The notes under the pieces: generated by a model
What the model was told of the DNA's origin: nothing
The model's database searches: none
Seen by the model: only the letters and a program-made list of their open reading frames with translations
Source of the DNA: Druceiella hillmani
Lineage: Eukaryota > Arthropoda > Insecta > Lepidoptera > Hepialidae
Direction of reading: 5' to 3'
NCBI GenBank assembly: GCA_039881145.1
Contig: JAYKKI010000006.1
Location: forward strand, 23,515,001-23,579,000
DNA: 64,000 bases
Made by a program: the position numbers and the translations under genes
Part shown: piece after piece, positions 25,101 to 36,415 of the stretch
How the letters are laid out: every line of letters begins with the position of its first letter
How positions within the stretch are numbered: the stretch's first letter is position 1

Positions 25101-26599
25101 CTGATTGTAAATTTGATTAGACTTGTAAGAAAAAAAAGAGGTCTGCATAATAAATTTTAGAAAAAAAAATGATTAATGCCAATAATGTTTATCTATTTAT
25201 AGTTTCATATGTTAACAAAAATGTCCAAGTCGCGCAAAGAGTTCCTGATAATTTTAGTCACTTATATTTTACATTCTTGCATATTATAAATTACAAGTAA
25301 AGTAATAAATTAGTAGATATATTATATAATAAAAATAACTTGCTTATGAAAACTTGCGTGACTTTGTCGTTTAATATTTTTTATTTATATGGTAAATGTA
25401 AATGTGTATGCAAATTAATTACATTCAAATACAATATTGCACCTCGCTGAAAAGCAAGAAAATAAATTAAATAATAGTTACTAACACGACATATATTCAA
25501 CATGCGATACATTCTTAGGTCAGTCACAAAATTAATTAACATATAGTCGTGATTAGCATGGATCATAATTTAAACCATGCCCGGAAAGTTTGTTATTAAT
25601 TAATTCTTTTTATTGAACAAAAAAAAAGGTTTTCATTAACTAATTCTCGTGAATTATGTTACAATCTTAGATTCAAGCTTTCACTTTGAAAGCATTTATC
25701 TTTTAGATTTATTGAGTCAATATAACCCTTTATCAGCTTTATATGTCGCCTTAACTTTGGTATAATAAGCTTTTTATAGAAAATATGTATATTAATAACC
25801 TTATATTAGCGGTAAAGTTTATAATTTAGAATTTGAGTACTTGATTAAATTTGAAAGTAAAACATGCCATTCTGTCGGTTTTTTTTTAAATTTTAGTGCT
25901 CGCAATGGGAAAATTTTTTTGCAATATTATTAAGCGTACATAATATTTAAAAATTATTTCACACAATTTTCTCCAATTAAATTCACGGTCATAACACATT
26001 CCATTTTTTTAAAGTAGATTTTTTTGGTATCTAATTGGAAAGCCTGAATAATCGACATTTTGACATTAATTTCGTTCTTGTATTGTGAGCTTTACAAAAA
26101 GATGCGGAGCTAACCATATGACCTAATTTCAGGGAAAGAGTCGACGACAACCTTTTGATGACACACTTTTCGGGTTAGCTTTAATTTAATTAATTTCTTC
26201 ACTGTTTATACATGAGACGATATGGTTACTTCTTTTTCTAATTCCTACAGATTTTTTCTTGGGTACGTTGCAGTACAGAAGAGAAGTAGTTTTAATGAAA
26301 TTTATTTTCCACATTTTTAAATGGAAAGGTTTTATGCCCTAATTTATTGAAAAAAAAACTCTTTATTAGCGTAGTTACCACATTTTTTTCAATATCGTTA
26401 TCTATATCTGAGTTATATAGAAATTGTCTACTTTGCCATGGTATTCGATTGTTCGATATTTTCTTGGAATCTTAGTTATTATTATGAATCAAATATTATC
26501 CCAAAACATAATTTCATAGGCCTGCTCTAGGTATAGTAAAAGGTTATTCTGGAGGTACGAATATTTTATTGAAAATAGTAAAATTTGCATGAAACAGAA

Positions 26600-26870
26600 A
26601 TAACCGTTTAACATTAAGAGAGAAACCCAATGGAATATTTTTAGCAACGATCGCCACTAATTGTCTCAGAAATAACCGAAAATAGCCGCAGCGCCACGGT
26701 AGAGGCGCATAACGACGGGTTAGTGACGCGGTAATTGCTGTGTGCGGCGCAGAAAATGCCGCCGCCATTTAACCGATTTTTTCACGTACAGAGACCACCG
26801 GAGAATTTTAATGTAGCGATTGCAAAAATCATGGAGACTAAACGACGTGACTGTTTGAACTATTGTGCTC
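26600..26870. promoter_or_regulatory. GC- and CpG-richer island in AT-rich surroundings, function unknown
   Basis: The core (about 26660-26775) has many CG dinucleotides (gccgcagcgccacgg, gaggcgcataacgacggg, gacgcgg, gtgcggcgcag, gccgccgcc), in sharp contrast to both sides. On the minus strand an ATG in good context (ccatt at about 26765 on the plus strand) opens a 74-codon frame beginning MAAAFSAPH with no recognised domain. It could be a promoter region, a 5' exon or a conserved non-coding element. The sequence alone does not decide. Confidence 0.3.
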
Positions 26871-27171
26871 GGACAATAACACATTTTGTTCGTAATGAAA
26901 TGAGATGAATGTAAATTTGAAATTATTTATTCCATGCATTCTACTGACGGGAATTTATGCTAAGCTAGATTTAGCACTAAAGACGAATTTACCCTAACAT
27001 AAATAATTTTGCAACTTATATTTCATCTGTAATACATGTGCTGTACCCGAAGATAATATTCTGTCTTATTTTCGTGAGATATTTTAGATTCAAGAAAATT
27101 CATTTAAACTTATATTCAATGTTAGAAAAAATCTCGGAGCTCATTCACTCTTTGTAAGTTGGTTTTAGAGG

Positions 27172-27231
<60 letters not shown>
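27172..27231. repeat. (AT)n microsatellite at the 3' end of the LINE
   Basis: About 30 AT units immediately next to where the minus-strand LINE would end. It may have grown from the short tandem-repeat tail with which RTE-type elements end, or the element may have inserted beside an existing tract. Confidence 0.9.
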
Positions 27232-27235
<4 letters not shown>

Positions 27236-27339
27236 ATATAGCCCTTTTATTCGGATCTATTATACAATTCTTTATATAACCAAACTTAAAATTAAAGAAA
27301 ATGTAACATAAAATAATCCTATCTTATTAATTTAATATT

Positions 27340-30300
27340 TCATGATTCTTTATTTTCTGTGGATCCGTTTTCCAGTCGGCAAAGGCCTCTTCCAACCTTT
27401 TTCCATTCTGTTTGATCATGAGCTACTCTGTTCCACATCCTTCCTGCCACTTGTCTGATGTCATCATCCCATCTTTTTTGAGGTCTGCCTCTCGATCGCT
27501 TGCCCTCTCTAGGGTACCACACAGTCACTCTTTTGCTCCATTTGTCTTGACCTCTCATCATGTGCCCTGCCCATCTCAATTTAAGTCTTTTGTTTTTTCT
27601 AGTAATATCAATGGCCTTTGTCTTATTTCTGATCACTCTATTTTTCAATCTATCAGATTTCTTCACGTTGAGCATACTTCTTTCCATTGAGTACTGGCAG
27701 GTTGCCAACTTGCTTGTCAAGTCGCGAGTTAGAGTCCACGATTGGCAGCCGTACATGAGAACAGGTAATATACATGTATATTACCTGTTTTTATTAAATA
27801 ATTTGCTTTTCATATTTATGTGTAGTTTTTTGTCTTTTATAGCTTCTTTTAGCCCCCAGTACCTCTTCCAGCCATTAGTAATTCGTCTCGTAACTTCTTT
27901 GTGCATAGGCTCTTGTTGTGTCAAATATATATATTCGTCTGTGTAGTTTATTTCCTTATGTTCTAGTTGTATTGTACTTTTAACTCCGTTTGTCATTACT
28001 CTTGTTTTTTCTGGATTCAGTTTTAAACCTACCTTATCACTTTCAGTCGCAAGTTCCCTTATCATTCTATTTATATCATCTGAGGTTTTGGCAAATAGCA
28101 CAATGTCATCTGCAAATCTTAATCAGTGCGTCAGCCTTGTCCCGTTAATATTAATCCCAAGCTATTTCCAATTAAGTTACCTGAAAATTTGTTCCAGTAC
28201 CGCTGAAAAAAGTTTCGGTGACATAGGGTCGCCCTGTCTTACACCTCTTTCTATTGTAAATGATGTGCTTTTCTTCTCCAACTGTATCTTTGCTGTGCTA
28301 TGACTATAGACGTTTCTTATTAATCTTATATATTTTTGCTCAAATCCTTGTTCTTTTAATGCCTCCCATATATTTGGTTGAATTAAGGAATCAAACGCTT
28401 TACTATAGTCGATAAACGCGATATAGTATATAAGGTTATATTCGTTATACTTCTCTAGAATTTGGCGTACTACGTGAATGTGCTCGATAACTGAGCAGCC
28501 TTTACGAAATCCTGTCTGCTATGTTGGTGTTCCTCTAGTGTATCTTCTATCCGTTTCAATATTATTTTAGAAAATATCTTATACAAGTTTGACATAAGAT
28601 TTATCGGGTGATAGTTCCCAATATCGTATTTATTAAGTTTTTTGTATAAAAGAATGATGTTAGATTCTAACCACTGGTGTGGAATGATTTCTGTGTTTAT
28701 GATATCGTTAAATATACCTGTAAGGATAGGTATGCACACTTCTTTACCTTGCTTTAAGATTTCGTTGGTTATTCCGTCTGGTCCTGGTGTTTCGTCTACG
28801 TTCTGGGTTTCAATAGCTTTTTTTACTTCAGGTGTGATAATTCTAGGGACGTCGGAGATTTCTTCTAGATCAACTATCTCGTTTATGATGTTACTTGCAT
28901 ACAGCTTCTTATAGTACGTTGTTGCTATGCTGAGTATGTCTGATCGGCGATGATTCCATTCCTCTTTATCGTTTTTTTAATTTTACTATCCAATCTTTGT
29001 TCCGTAATTCTCTACACGCTTTTTTAATTCCACCTGTTTTTTCAATACACTTTTCAATAGTTTTCATTCTGTGTTGTTTCCGGTCCTTTCTTATGCTATA
29101 CTTTATTTCTTTGCTAATTTTTGTTAACTGTTTTCTTCTACCTCGAGTATCTCTTGTATTAATCATACGGTTTCTTTCTTCCAGTAGATTAACAGTATTG
29201 GATGTTAAGTATTTCTTTTTATTCGTGTTCCTAGCTAACTTACTTTGCGATTGTATAGTGTCCTCAATCCAGTTATATTTTTTTTGAGTTCCTAGTTCTT
29301 TTGTTAAATTCTCGAAGTTTGTAAATGCGTCTTGTAAAGCAGTTGTAGTTTGTTCTATATCGAGGTTTTTAGGATTTCCATATCCTGTATATTGTCTAGG
29401 TCTGGAATTTTTTGTTTGTTTTGCCGTTAATTCTGTTAGTATTAATTTATGATTAGTATTGAAATTTAGATTCTGGATTACGTCAAAGTTTGTGAAATAT
29501 CTGGTTTTGTTGGTCATTATGAAATCAATTTCATTTCTAATCTTCCCAGCCGGTGATATCCATGTCCACATGTTCATTTTATTTTTCTTGTACACTGTGT
29601 TTAATATAGTCAAGTTTTTCCCCAGTGCAAATTGGATATTTTTTTCTCCATTTCTGCTTCTAGTTTTGTTGTGATACGTAAAGCTTCCTATTGTGGGCTC
29701 TTTTCCGGGGCATCTTTCACCAATTTGACCGTTAAAATCTCCCAGTACTATTAAATTTTTGTGGCATTACTCTATGTTTGCTTTATTCAGATCTTGGTCA
29801 AATTTGTTTATAGTTTCCTCTTTGGCTTGTTCTGTAGGTGAATATATTTGCACAATACACCAGAGAGCTTTGTATCCTGGTAGTTTTAGATTTATTATTG
29901 CTATATGTTCCGAGACCCCTACAAATCCTTCCACATACTCTGCTATTTGTTTTTTGATAATAAATCCTACCCCGTATTGGCCTGGGGTCTCCCCTATGTG
30001 AAAAAGTAAATGGTCTGGATGTATAACTATATTTTCCCCCACTCGCCTGACTTCGCTGAGTTTTAAAATATCCCATTTGATTTGTTCTAGCGCACACATT
30101 AGTTCTGTTAAATACTCTTCTTCTCTCAAGGTACGGACATTTAAAGCTGCGACGTGAGTTTTCGATTCTTTCTGCTTATGATTGAGGTACAGTTTATCTT
30201 TGTCTTCCTCTTTTGTTGGAAGGTTGTGGTCTCTTTTCTCCACGATGACCAGTTGACTTGGGGAAGTTTTAAGGTTTGTTATGTTTTTGTTATCAGTTGC

Positions 30301-30453
30301 CTTGGTTGGTTTTAGATTCTGTTTGCCGTTGTTTATTTGCTGTTGTTCTTTATTGACAGCTAAATTTGACAGAGAGTTCGATCTAGCCCGCGTCATGTCG
30401 AACGCATCTACAAAGCCAGATGACATTTTGAATATCGCTGGATAACGAGTTTG
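27340..30453 (-). pseudogene. RTE LINE ORF2: AP endonuclease and reverse transcriptase, disrupted
   Basis: The endonuclease part shows ALNVRTL (about 30152), SEVRR (about 30050), YGVGFII (about 29965), then LGDFNGQIG (about 29740) and IDFIM (about 29535), the metal- and substrate-binding motifs of this nuclease family. The reverse transcriptase part shows NYHPINLMSNLYKIF (about 28615), IAFIDYSKAFDS (about 28415, first catalytic Asp), RGVRQGDPMSP (about 28230) and FADD (about 28105, catalytic Asp pair). The C-terminal tail runs MYGCQSW to KRSRGRPQKRWDDDI (27756-27450). Breaks: an in-frame stop at about 29768, a frameshift in an A-run near 28975, one near 28515, three stops between about 28120 and 28190, and a 15-base palindromic insertion at 27760-27774. 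The enzyme copied its own RNA into DNA when intact. Confidence 0.88.
27760..27789. repeat. Perfect 30-bp palindrome inside the LINE
   Basis: The sequence aacaggtaatataca is followed directly by its exact reverse complement. On the coding strand the element should read straight from NK to a residue plus LPVLMYGC. The first 15 bases are therefore an extra inverted copy of the neighbouring 15, which breaks the frame. Confidence 0.9.
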
Positions 30454-30489
30454 TTGCTTTTTTGACTGGCTAGTGCCACCAGTCGGTGA

Positions 30490-31081
30490 AATAGAAGTCT
30501 CTCTCATCCTTTTCTTTTGTTGGTTAATGGTCTGTTTCACTATAAGTCTATCGTATTTGAGGTAGGCAATATTTCCCTTATTCCTCTCTTCTACTAACTC
30601 TGATTGTAACTGTTTTCTTTTTTACAGCACTTCCTTTGGTAAGAAAATTTGCATCACCGAGGACGGTGATGTAAATTTTCTTTAAATTTTTCCTGTTTTA
30701 TAATTTCAGTCTTCTTCCAATTGTTTACAAACGAGCATAAGATCGGGCTCGACTCGACCTTCTAGTTTTTGTGCCCTAAACGATAGATTTGTTGATTTCA
30801 AAGTTTTCTAACTTTATTTCAAAGTCTTGTTTGAGATGTTAATTTTTGCATTAAGTCTAGTTTAGATGTTTCTGTCTACTCTAAGCCAAATATAAAAATA
30901 TGATTTTCTCGCTGTCCTCTTTTAAGGTACTCCAACTCATTCTCTAATTTTTCTACCTTTGCTCTTAGATTTCTGTTCTCCTCCACTAAAGGAACTAGTT
31001 TCTCGTCAATTTCTGCCATTATTGTGTTACTTCCATCTCAATCTTCATCTTTTCGAACAATAGTTGAAATTGTCCATCCAT
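30490..31081 (-). pseudogene. RTE LINE ORF1 remnant with coiled coil
   Basis: The minus-strand ATG at 31081 opens MDGQFQLLFEKMKIEMEVTQ and stops. One frame over, from 31019, comes EIDEKLVPLVEENRNLRAK then LENELEYLKR, a clear heptad-type coiled coil, followed by ENHIFIFGL, the start of the usual RNA-binding fold. A stop follows. The C-terminal end is visible near 30600-30530 as LVEERNKGNIAYLKYDRLIV. Such ORF1 proteins bind element RNA and form particles. Start, coiled coil and tail are present but split by at least one frameshift and two stops. An inverted repeat (30641-30682) lies inside. Confidence 0.7.
30641..30682. repeat. 19-bp inverted repeat inside LINE ORF1
   Basis: Arms 30641-30659 and 30664-30682 (aagaaaatttgcatcaccg and its complement, one mismatch) around the four bases agga. 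Confidence 0.85.
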
Positions 31082-31130
31082 CTTGTAAAGTTTTTGTGTG
31101 TAGCGAAACGTAACGTATAAGATATCAACG

Positions 31131-31447
31131 AATACGTATTAGGTAGAAATATTTTTCTTTTTTGGCAACACTGACAGTAATGTCAACCAATGTCAGTTGT
31201 GTTTACGTCAGATAGTAATGATTTATTGTTTCTAACCTCCAAATTCTTGATGTATTTTGTGTTTTATATTTGAACAATTTCAATAATTTATGAAAAACTG
31301 GTTATTTGTACATACTTCACAACATTTCTTCTATTGTTTTCGAATGGAGTAAGTGTTTGATATCACCTCGAACTATTTGCTTTCACTTGATTATATCAGA
31401 GACTATAGAAATGGTGTTCACAGTTCAACAGCCGGAAACGGACATAA
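31131..31447. other. Spacer between LINE and inverted-repeat structure
   Basis: AT-rich, no gene. It contains a small repeat of gtcaa/tgtcag words at 31172-31200. Confidence 0.5.
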
Positions 31448-31510
<63 letters not shown>

Positions 31511-31521
31511 GATATATATAT
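31448..31521. repeat. (AT)n microsatellite at the outer end of the left arm
   Basis: AT tract with TG and AG interruptions. The matching outer end of the right arm (37479-37619) is also an AT tract, so the inverted repeat either began in such a tract or extends into it. Confidence 0.9.
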
Positions 31522-31524
31522 CAA

Positions 31525-32591
31525 TTCAACCAACGCATGGTGGTGACTGATTGGAAATAAGGAGCACGGTCTTGTTGCAATTTCACATTTTTGAACTTGA
31601 TGTCATATGTGTTTCCAGTATTTGTATCGATGTGCATTAAATTGAAAAACTGCCTTAAACTTTATAATTATATTTGGTTTCCTAAAACCACATATGATAT
31701 AACTATGTGAAAAATAATGTTATAAATGTGAATCGGGTTCATATGTTATGGGCTCAATATTCCTATGATATAATTTTAATGAGAGTGATTTCAATTATGG
31801 GATTTAATCCTGGTAATCCTGGTAATCCTTTAAACACCACTTAAATAAATGTTGGGTTTCGCTTTCTTGGATATAATAACTTTCATAATAAGCCTGATAA
31901 GTTTTAATATATTAAAAAAAAATTAACGTATGTGAATACATTGTATTTTTTGGAAGTGACATAAAAGGCATAAAAATGAAGGTTACCGTGTATCACATGT
32001 GATTTAAGTTTGTTCTACATAAACAAATATAACAAAAAATGACAGTACTTTTATGTTTGTTTCCAAACAAAACGTTGTTACATTTATATAAGGTGGTATG
32101 CTGTGGTTATATTAAGTTCAGTGAGTTTCTAGATATATGTATATGTACAAGTGTTATAAACAGAAATCGCATAAACTTTAAAACAATTTCCTAAAAGTCT
32201 CTTCGTAACTTCTGGAACTTTCCTAATCAAAGTTGTTGAAAAATAATGAATTTCCTTATTTTGTCCTGATCGTTTAATTAATTTCAACAAATTACAGAAC
32301 TCGAAAGTACTGCTTAGCTGGAAAAATACTTTTTTATATATTTACTTTTAGTATAACCTGCAATTTACATAAACTCACTATATACAATATATAAATATAT
32401 GAATGCTTGAAAGAAAATTTGAAGTGAATTTGAAAGTTTAAATGAACAATTGCTCAGTGGATTGGAAAACTTATGAATATACTAAACAAAAAAAATCGAT
32501 CAAATGCGAGCAACACGTGCACAAATAGTGTTTCACGCCATTAACTTTCTACTTGAATATTAATAGTAACACACTACAACTATGTGCTTAA
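31525..32591 (+). repeat. Left arm of a 1.07-kb long inverted repeat
   Basis: This arm is the reverse complement of 36412-37476. In the several hundred bases I compared, differences occur only every 20-50 bases, mostly single substitutions and a few short indels. The outer end lies at tcaattcaaccaacgca beside an AT tract, and the inner end is gtgcTTAA (TTAA at 32588-32591). No coding sequence was found; both arms carry tandem tcctggtaa words (about 31810-31830). If transcribed through, the arms would form a long double-stranded RNA. Confidence 0.95.
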
Positions 32592-33716
<1,125 letters not shown>

Positions 33717-33849
33717 GTGTGTGTTTATGTTCGATGAAATCATCCATTCATGGTCTGGTAAGTTGCCATTGCTGTAAGTTCATTGATATCTATGTTTTAG
33801 ATATCACTATTGAAATAACTTTCATCTAAGTCTCTCAGTAGTTAGATAT

Positions 33850-33977
33850 AATCGAATACCTGAAAATATTTAAAATATTTTAATGAGACAAAAAAGAAAC
33901 GATGTTTATTATTATAAATAAAAATCGTTTCTTTTTTGTCTCATTAAAATATTTTAAATATTTTCAGGTATTCGATT
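33850..33977. repeat. 54-bp perfect inverted repeat with 20-base loop
   Basis: Arms 33850-33903 and 33924-33977 are exact reverse complements (attcgatt...atcgtttct type). The loop is gtttattattataaataaaa. The right arm plus loop is repeated with one or two changes at 37724-37798. The right arm is followed by tcatatta, then directly by the truncated piggyBac end. Confidence 0.95.
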
Positions 33978-34322
33978 TTCATATTATTAAAGATAGTCAT
34001 GCGTAAAATTTACGCATGTGTTTTAATTAGTGGTAGGTTGAAGTTTCCTAATTTATTTCAAAAAATTATATTAAGTTAAGTGAGTTTCTAGATATATATA
34101 TAATATATATTTACATATATATTGTAATAATTAATACTGCAGACAATTTGTTTATAATCATTTATTCATAAAAAAAAACAAAAACTTCTGTTACAAATCA
34201 ACATTTTTTTTTAACATTCACTCTGTCATATTTTTACTTCAATAATCAGTCATTATTTTATACAAAATCAACAATTAAAATATCTTATAAATATAACGAA
34301 CATAAAGTTTTATAGAAATTAG

Positions 34323-36081
34323 TTACAAACAGCTTTGGCACATATCAATATTATGCTCACGACACGCCTTCCGTCTTATTTTAGACGGGCAGAAAGTACA
34401 GTAAATACGTTTATTTACTATAGACTCATCAGCTTGATCTTCTGATGTACCAGGTACTTCATTAGACAACATATTGGAGATATTATCTCGCAAATATATT
34501 TTCAAAGTAGGAGCGTCTAAACGCCTACGCAAAAACGAAGAAGACAAACCCAAGCTAAGGTTTTTCATGAAATGTTTGCAACTTAGAGGCTTTTCCCCTT
34601 TGCTGTTAACATTGTGGCTATAAATTATATATGCGTTTATGCAAGCAATGTTTATAATTCCATACAATAAAGCCATAGGCCACCTATTTGTCTTCCTACT
34701 ACACGACATCAGAGAACACATTTGGTCTAGAGTGTCTACTCCACCTTTTGTTTGATTATAATACATAATCATATCTGGCTTCCCAGTAGCTTCGTTGATG
34801 GTAGCATCATCATCACAAGACGATAACAGGTAAACCATTTTTGCCGGTTTCGGTTTATATGAGACAAGAGTAAGAGGCCCATCGAAACAAAACATCGATG
34901 ACCCGACTGGCCTAGAGCGACTGTTTTTAGTTCTTCCGGTATCTCGCGTTTGTTCGATCGTACGATTCCCACAAGTGTTAACTTGTAAGGTTCTTAGAGT
35001 AACCTTTTCGCCAAAGGGATCGAGGTAAACCAATTGTCGCACGTTATATTACGACAAGTTCCATGTACAGGCTTTGATAATTCCTTTACATAGAATTCTC
35101 CGAGAGGCACCCCATCAGTCTGAGTTCCCCTTCCCAAATAGGGTATTCCATTTATCATGTACTTAGTACCACTGTCACACATCATGAGGATTTTTATGCC
35201 ATACTTACTTGGCTTGTTGGGAATATACATCCTAAAGGGACACCGCCCTCTAAATCCAAGTAACTGTTCGTCTATTGTCAAATGAGCCCCTGGAGTATAA
35301 TTGTGTACGCATTGATAGATGAGGAGATCCCATATTTTTCTAACAGGAGCAAAAACATCATTTTTTCTGAGTGTGGGTCGTACGGTTTTGTCATCCATTC
35401 TAAGACATCGTATTAAGAAATCAAAACGATCACGACTCATCACAGAGACGTACACCATTGTACAAGATTGATCAAAGAGCTCGTCAGTGGACATATGATT
35501 ATCTTTTCTTATAGCCGTCATTACAAGTATACCAAATAATTTTTTGCGCGAATTTCATCCTCATGTGTATCACGAAATGTAGCACCTGTCATAGAATCCC
35601 GTCTCTTCAATGATATCTCGGCGTTAGTCCATCGTACGATTTCGGTAATTATCTCATCAGTAATAAACATATTGAAGCACAAGACGGGATCATATACATT
35701 ACGGCACATGCGGCTTGGACCTCTTTGAGCTCGAACTATGTTACTCGCTGACACTCTGCCACGCCTCGTTGACTTTGAAGTCGACCAACAATGTTTATTC
35801 CTACCTCTGATAGTCCTCTGTCGCAAGACTACGACCCTACGAGAAGCCGATGTGGAGCCTGGTTGTTCGGCACTGCTTTGCCCGTCTAGGATTGCACTTT
35901 CACTTGGCGTCGGCTGGTCTTCTTGTACCTCATCTATATAAGCTTCTTCTGTGTCGCTCTGCACGTCATCTTCACTTTCGTGGTCCGCTACTTCACTATC
36001 GGTATCCTCACAGGGAAGCTCGTCATCGTTCTGCATAAGAGCAGCCAGGATATCATCTTCGTCCAAATTTATACTCCCCAT
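34323..36081 (-). pseudogene. piggyBac transposase, disrupted
   Basis: Cut-and-paste transposase that excises and inserts at TTAA without leaving a footprint. The start is taken at 36081 (MGSINLDEDD), which matches the usual start of the IFP2 protein, not the in-frame ATG 7 codons upstream. Visible parts: an acidic N-terminal region; the catalytic Asp in LTIDEQLLGF (about 35266), CDNWFTS (about 35030) and GGVDTLDQM (about 34735); and a Cys/His-rich C-terminal domain. Breaks: a frameshift near 35535-35545; a TAA at 34994-34996 where a Gln codon is expected (single C to T); a one-base loss in an A-run near 34925; and a roughly 11-codon in-frame deletion in the Cys-rich domain near 34360. Two metal-ligand Cys are lost there. 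All three catalytic Asp remain. It is no longer able to make a full protein. Confidence 0.93.
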
Positions 36082-36374
36082 ATTTTTATAGTTTTGCTTC
36101 AATATTTATAAAAAGAATAATATAATTATAAGTAATCATATCTAGTTGTAATAACATCAAAAATTAAAAACCATCATACAAGTCAAAATCATAAAAGTCA
36201 CGTAAAAGATAATCATGCGTACTTTTGACTCACGCGGTCGTTATATTTTCAAATCGGTGACACTTACCTTAACAACACGTACGCCACACGGCAGCTCCCA
36301 GCGACGAATGAGATGTCCTCAACGGACGCCTGTGGATTCGCGCTATTTAGAAAGAGACAGCTATATTTCGCAAA

Positions 36375-36415
36375 CGCATGCGTCAATTTTATGCAGACTA
36401 TCTTTCTAGGGTTAA
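36375..36415 (-). repeat. piggyBac 5' terminal and subterminal inverted repeats with TTAA
   Basis: Terminal repeat 36396-36411 next to TTAA 36412-36415, with the subterminal gcatgcgtcaattttatgc at 36376-36394. The partner subterminal repeat is at 34000-34018; the partner terminal repeat is absent. Confidence 0.93.

Larger units (their letters stand above)
15680..26300 (+). repeat. Copy B of an old large tandem duplication (non-coding)
   Basis: Counterpart of 480-9200 in the same orientation, starting about 15.2 kb downstream. The copy is longer because about 2.6 kb (17100-19800) has no match in copy A and holds transposon remnants and an AT tract. Copies of words such as gcagaggtcgtg, acgttgtcata, tcacagcgg and ctgaaacagaatgt confirm the alignment. 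The open frame 23494-23682 is not kept in copy A, where the equivalent frame stops after nine codons (about 6209-6235), so it is not a gene. Outer limits are approximate. Confidence 0.85.
27232..31130 (-). mobile_element. RTE-type non-LTR retrotransposon, near full length, broken
   Basis: Minus-strand element of about 3.9 kb. In order from its 5' end (high coordinates) it has a short leader, an ORF1 remnant with coiled coil (31081 to about 30490), an endonuclease/reverse transcriptase ORF (about 30450-27340), a 3' UTR of about 100 bases and an AT tract. The compact layout, the AP-type endonuclease and the tail with H-x6-KW and RGRPQKRW-type motifs are those of the RTE clade of insects. Many stops and frameshifts make it immobile. 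The 5' limit is set by the first ORF1 start plus leader and is approximate. I could not identify target-site duplications. Confidence 0.85.
33987..36415 (-). mobile_element. piggyBac element of the looper-moth (IFP2) type, 3' end truncated
   Basis: On the minus strand the 5' end is intact: TTAA (36412-36415) followed by CCCTAGAAAGATAGTC (36396-36411) and then the subterminal repeat with aaattgacgcatgcg. The following 200 bases track the known Trichoplusia ni element closely (gcgcgaatcc, ggacatctca, aacgaccgcgtgagtca, catgattatcttttacgtgac). The 3' side keeps the subterminal 19-base repeat tgcgtaaaatttacgcatg (34000-34018), and an aaaaaaaaacaaaaact segment (about 34170) resembles the known 3' region. 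The outermost roughly 30 bases are missing, and the element begins at an internal TTAA (33987-33990). Similarity extends over both non-coding ends and the transposase, so it belongs to the same lineage as IFP2. Confidence 0.93.

Noticed and set aside
27412..30001. Plus-strand open frames across the LINE (for example 27412, 27560, 28642, 28997, 29759)
   Set aside because: They are antisense shadows of the minus-strand endonuclease/reverse transcriptase.
35738..36111. Plus-strand frames over the piggyBac transposase
   Set aside because: Antisense shadows of the transposase N-terminal region.
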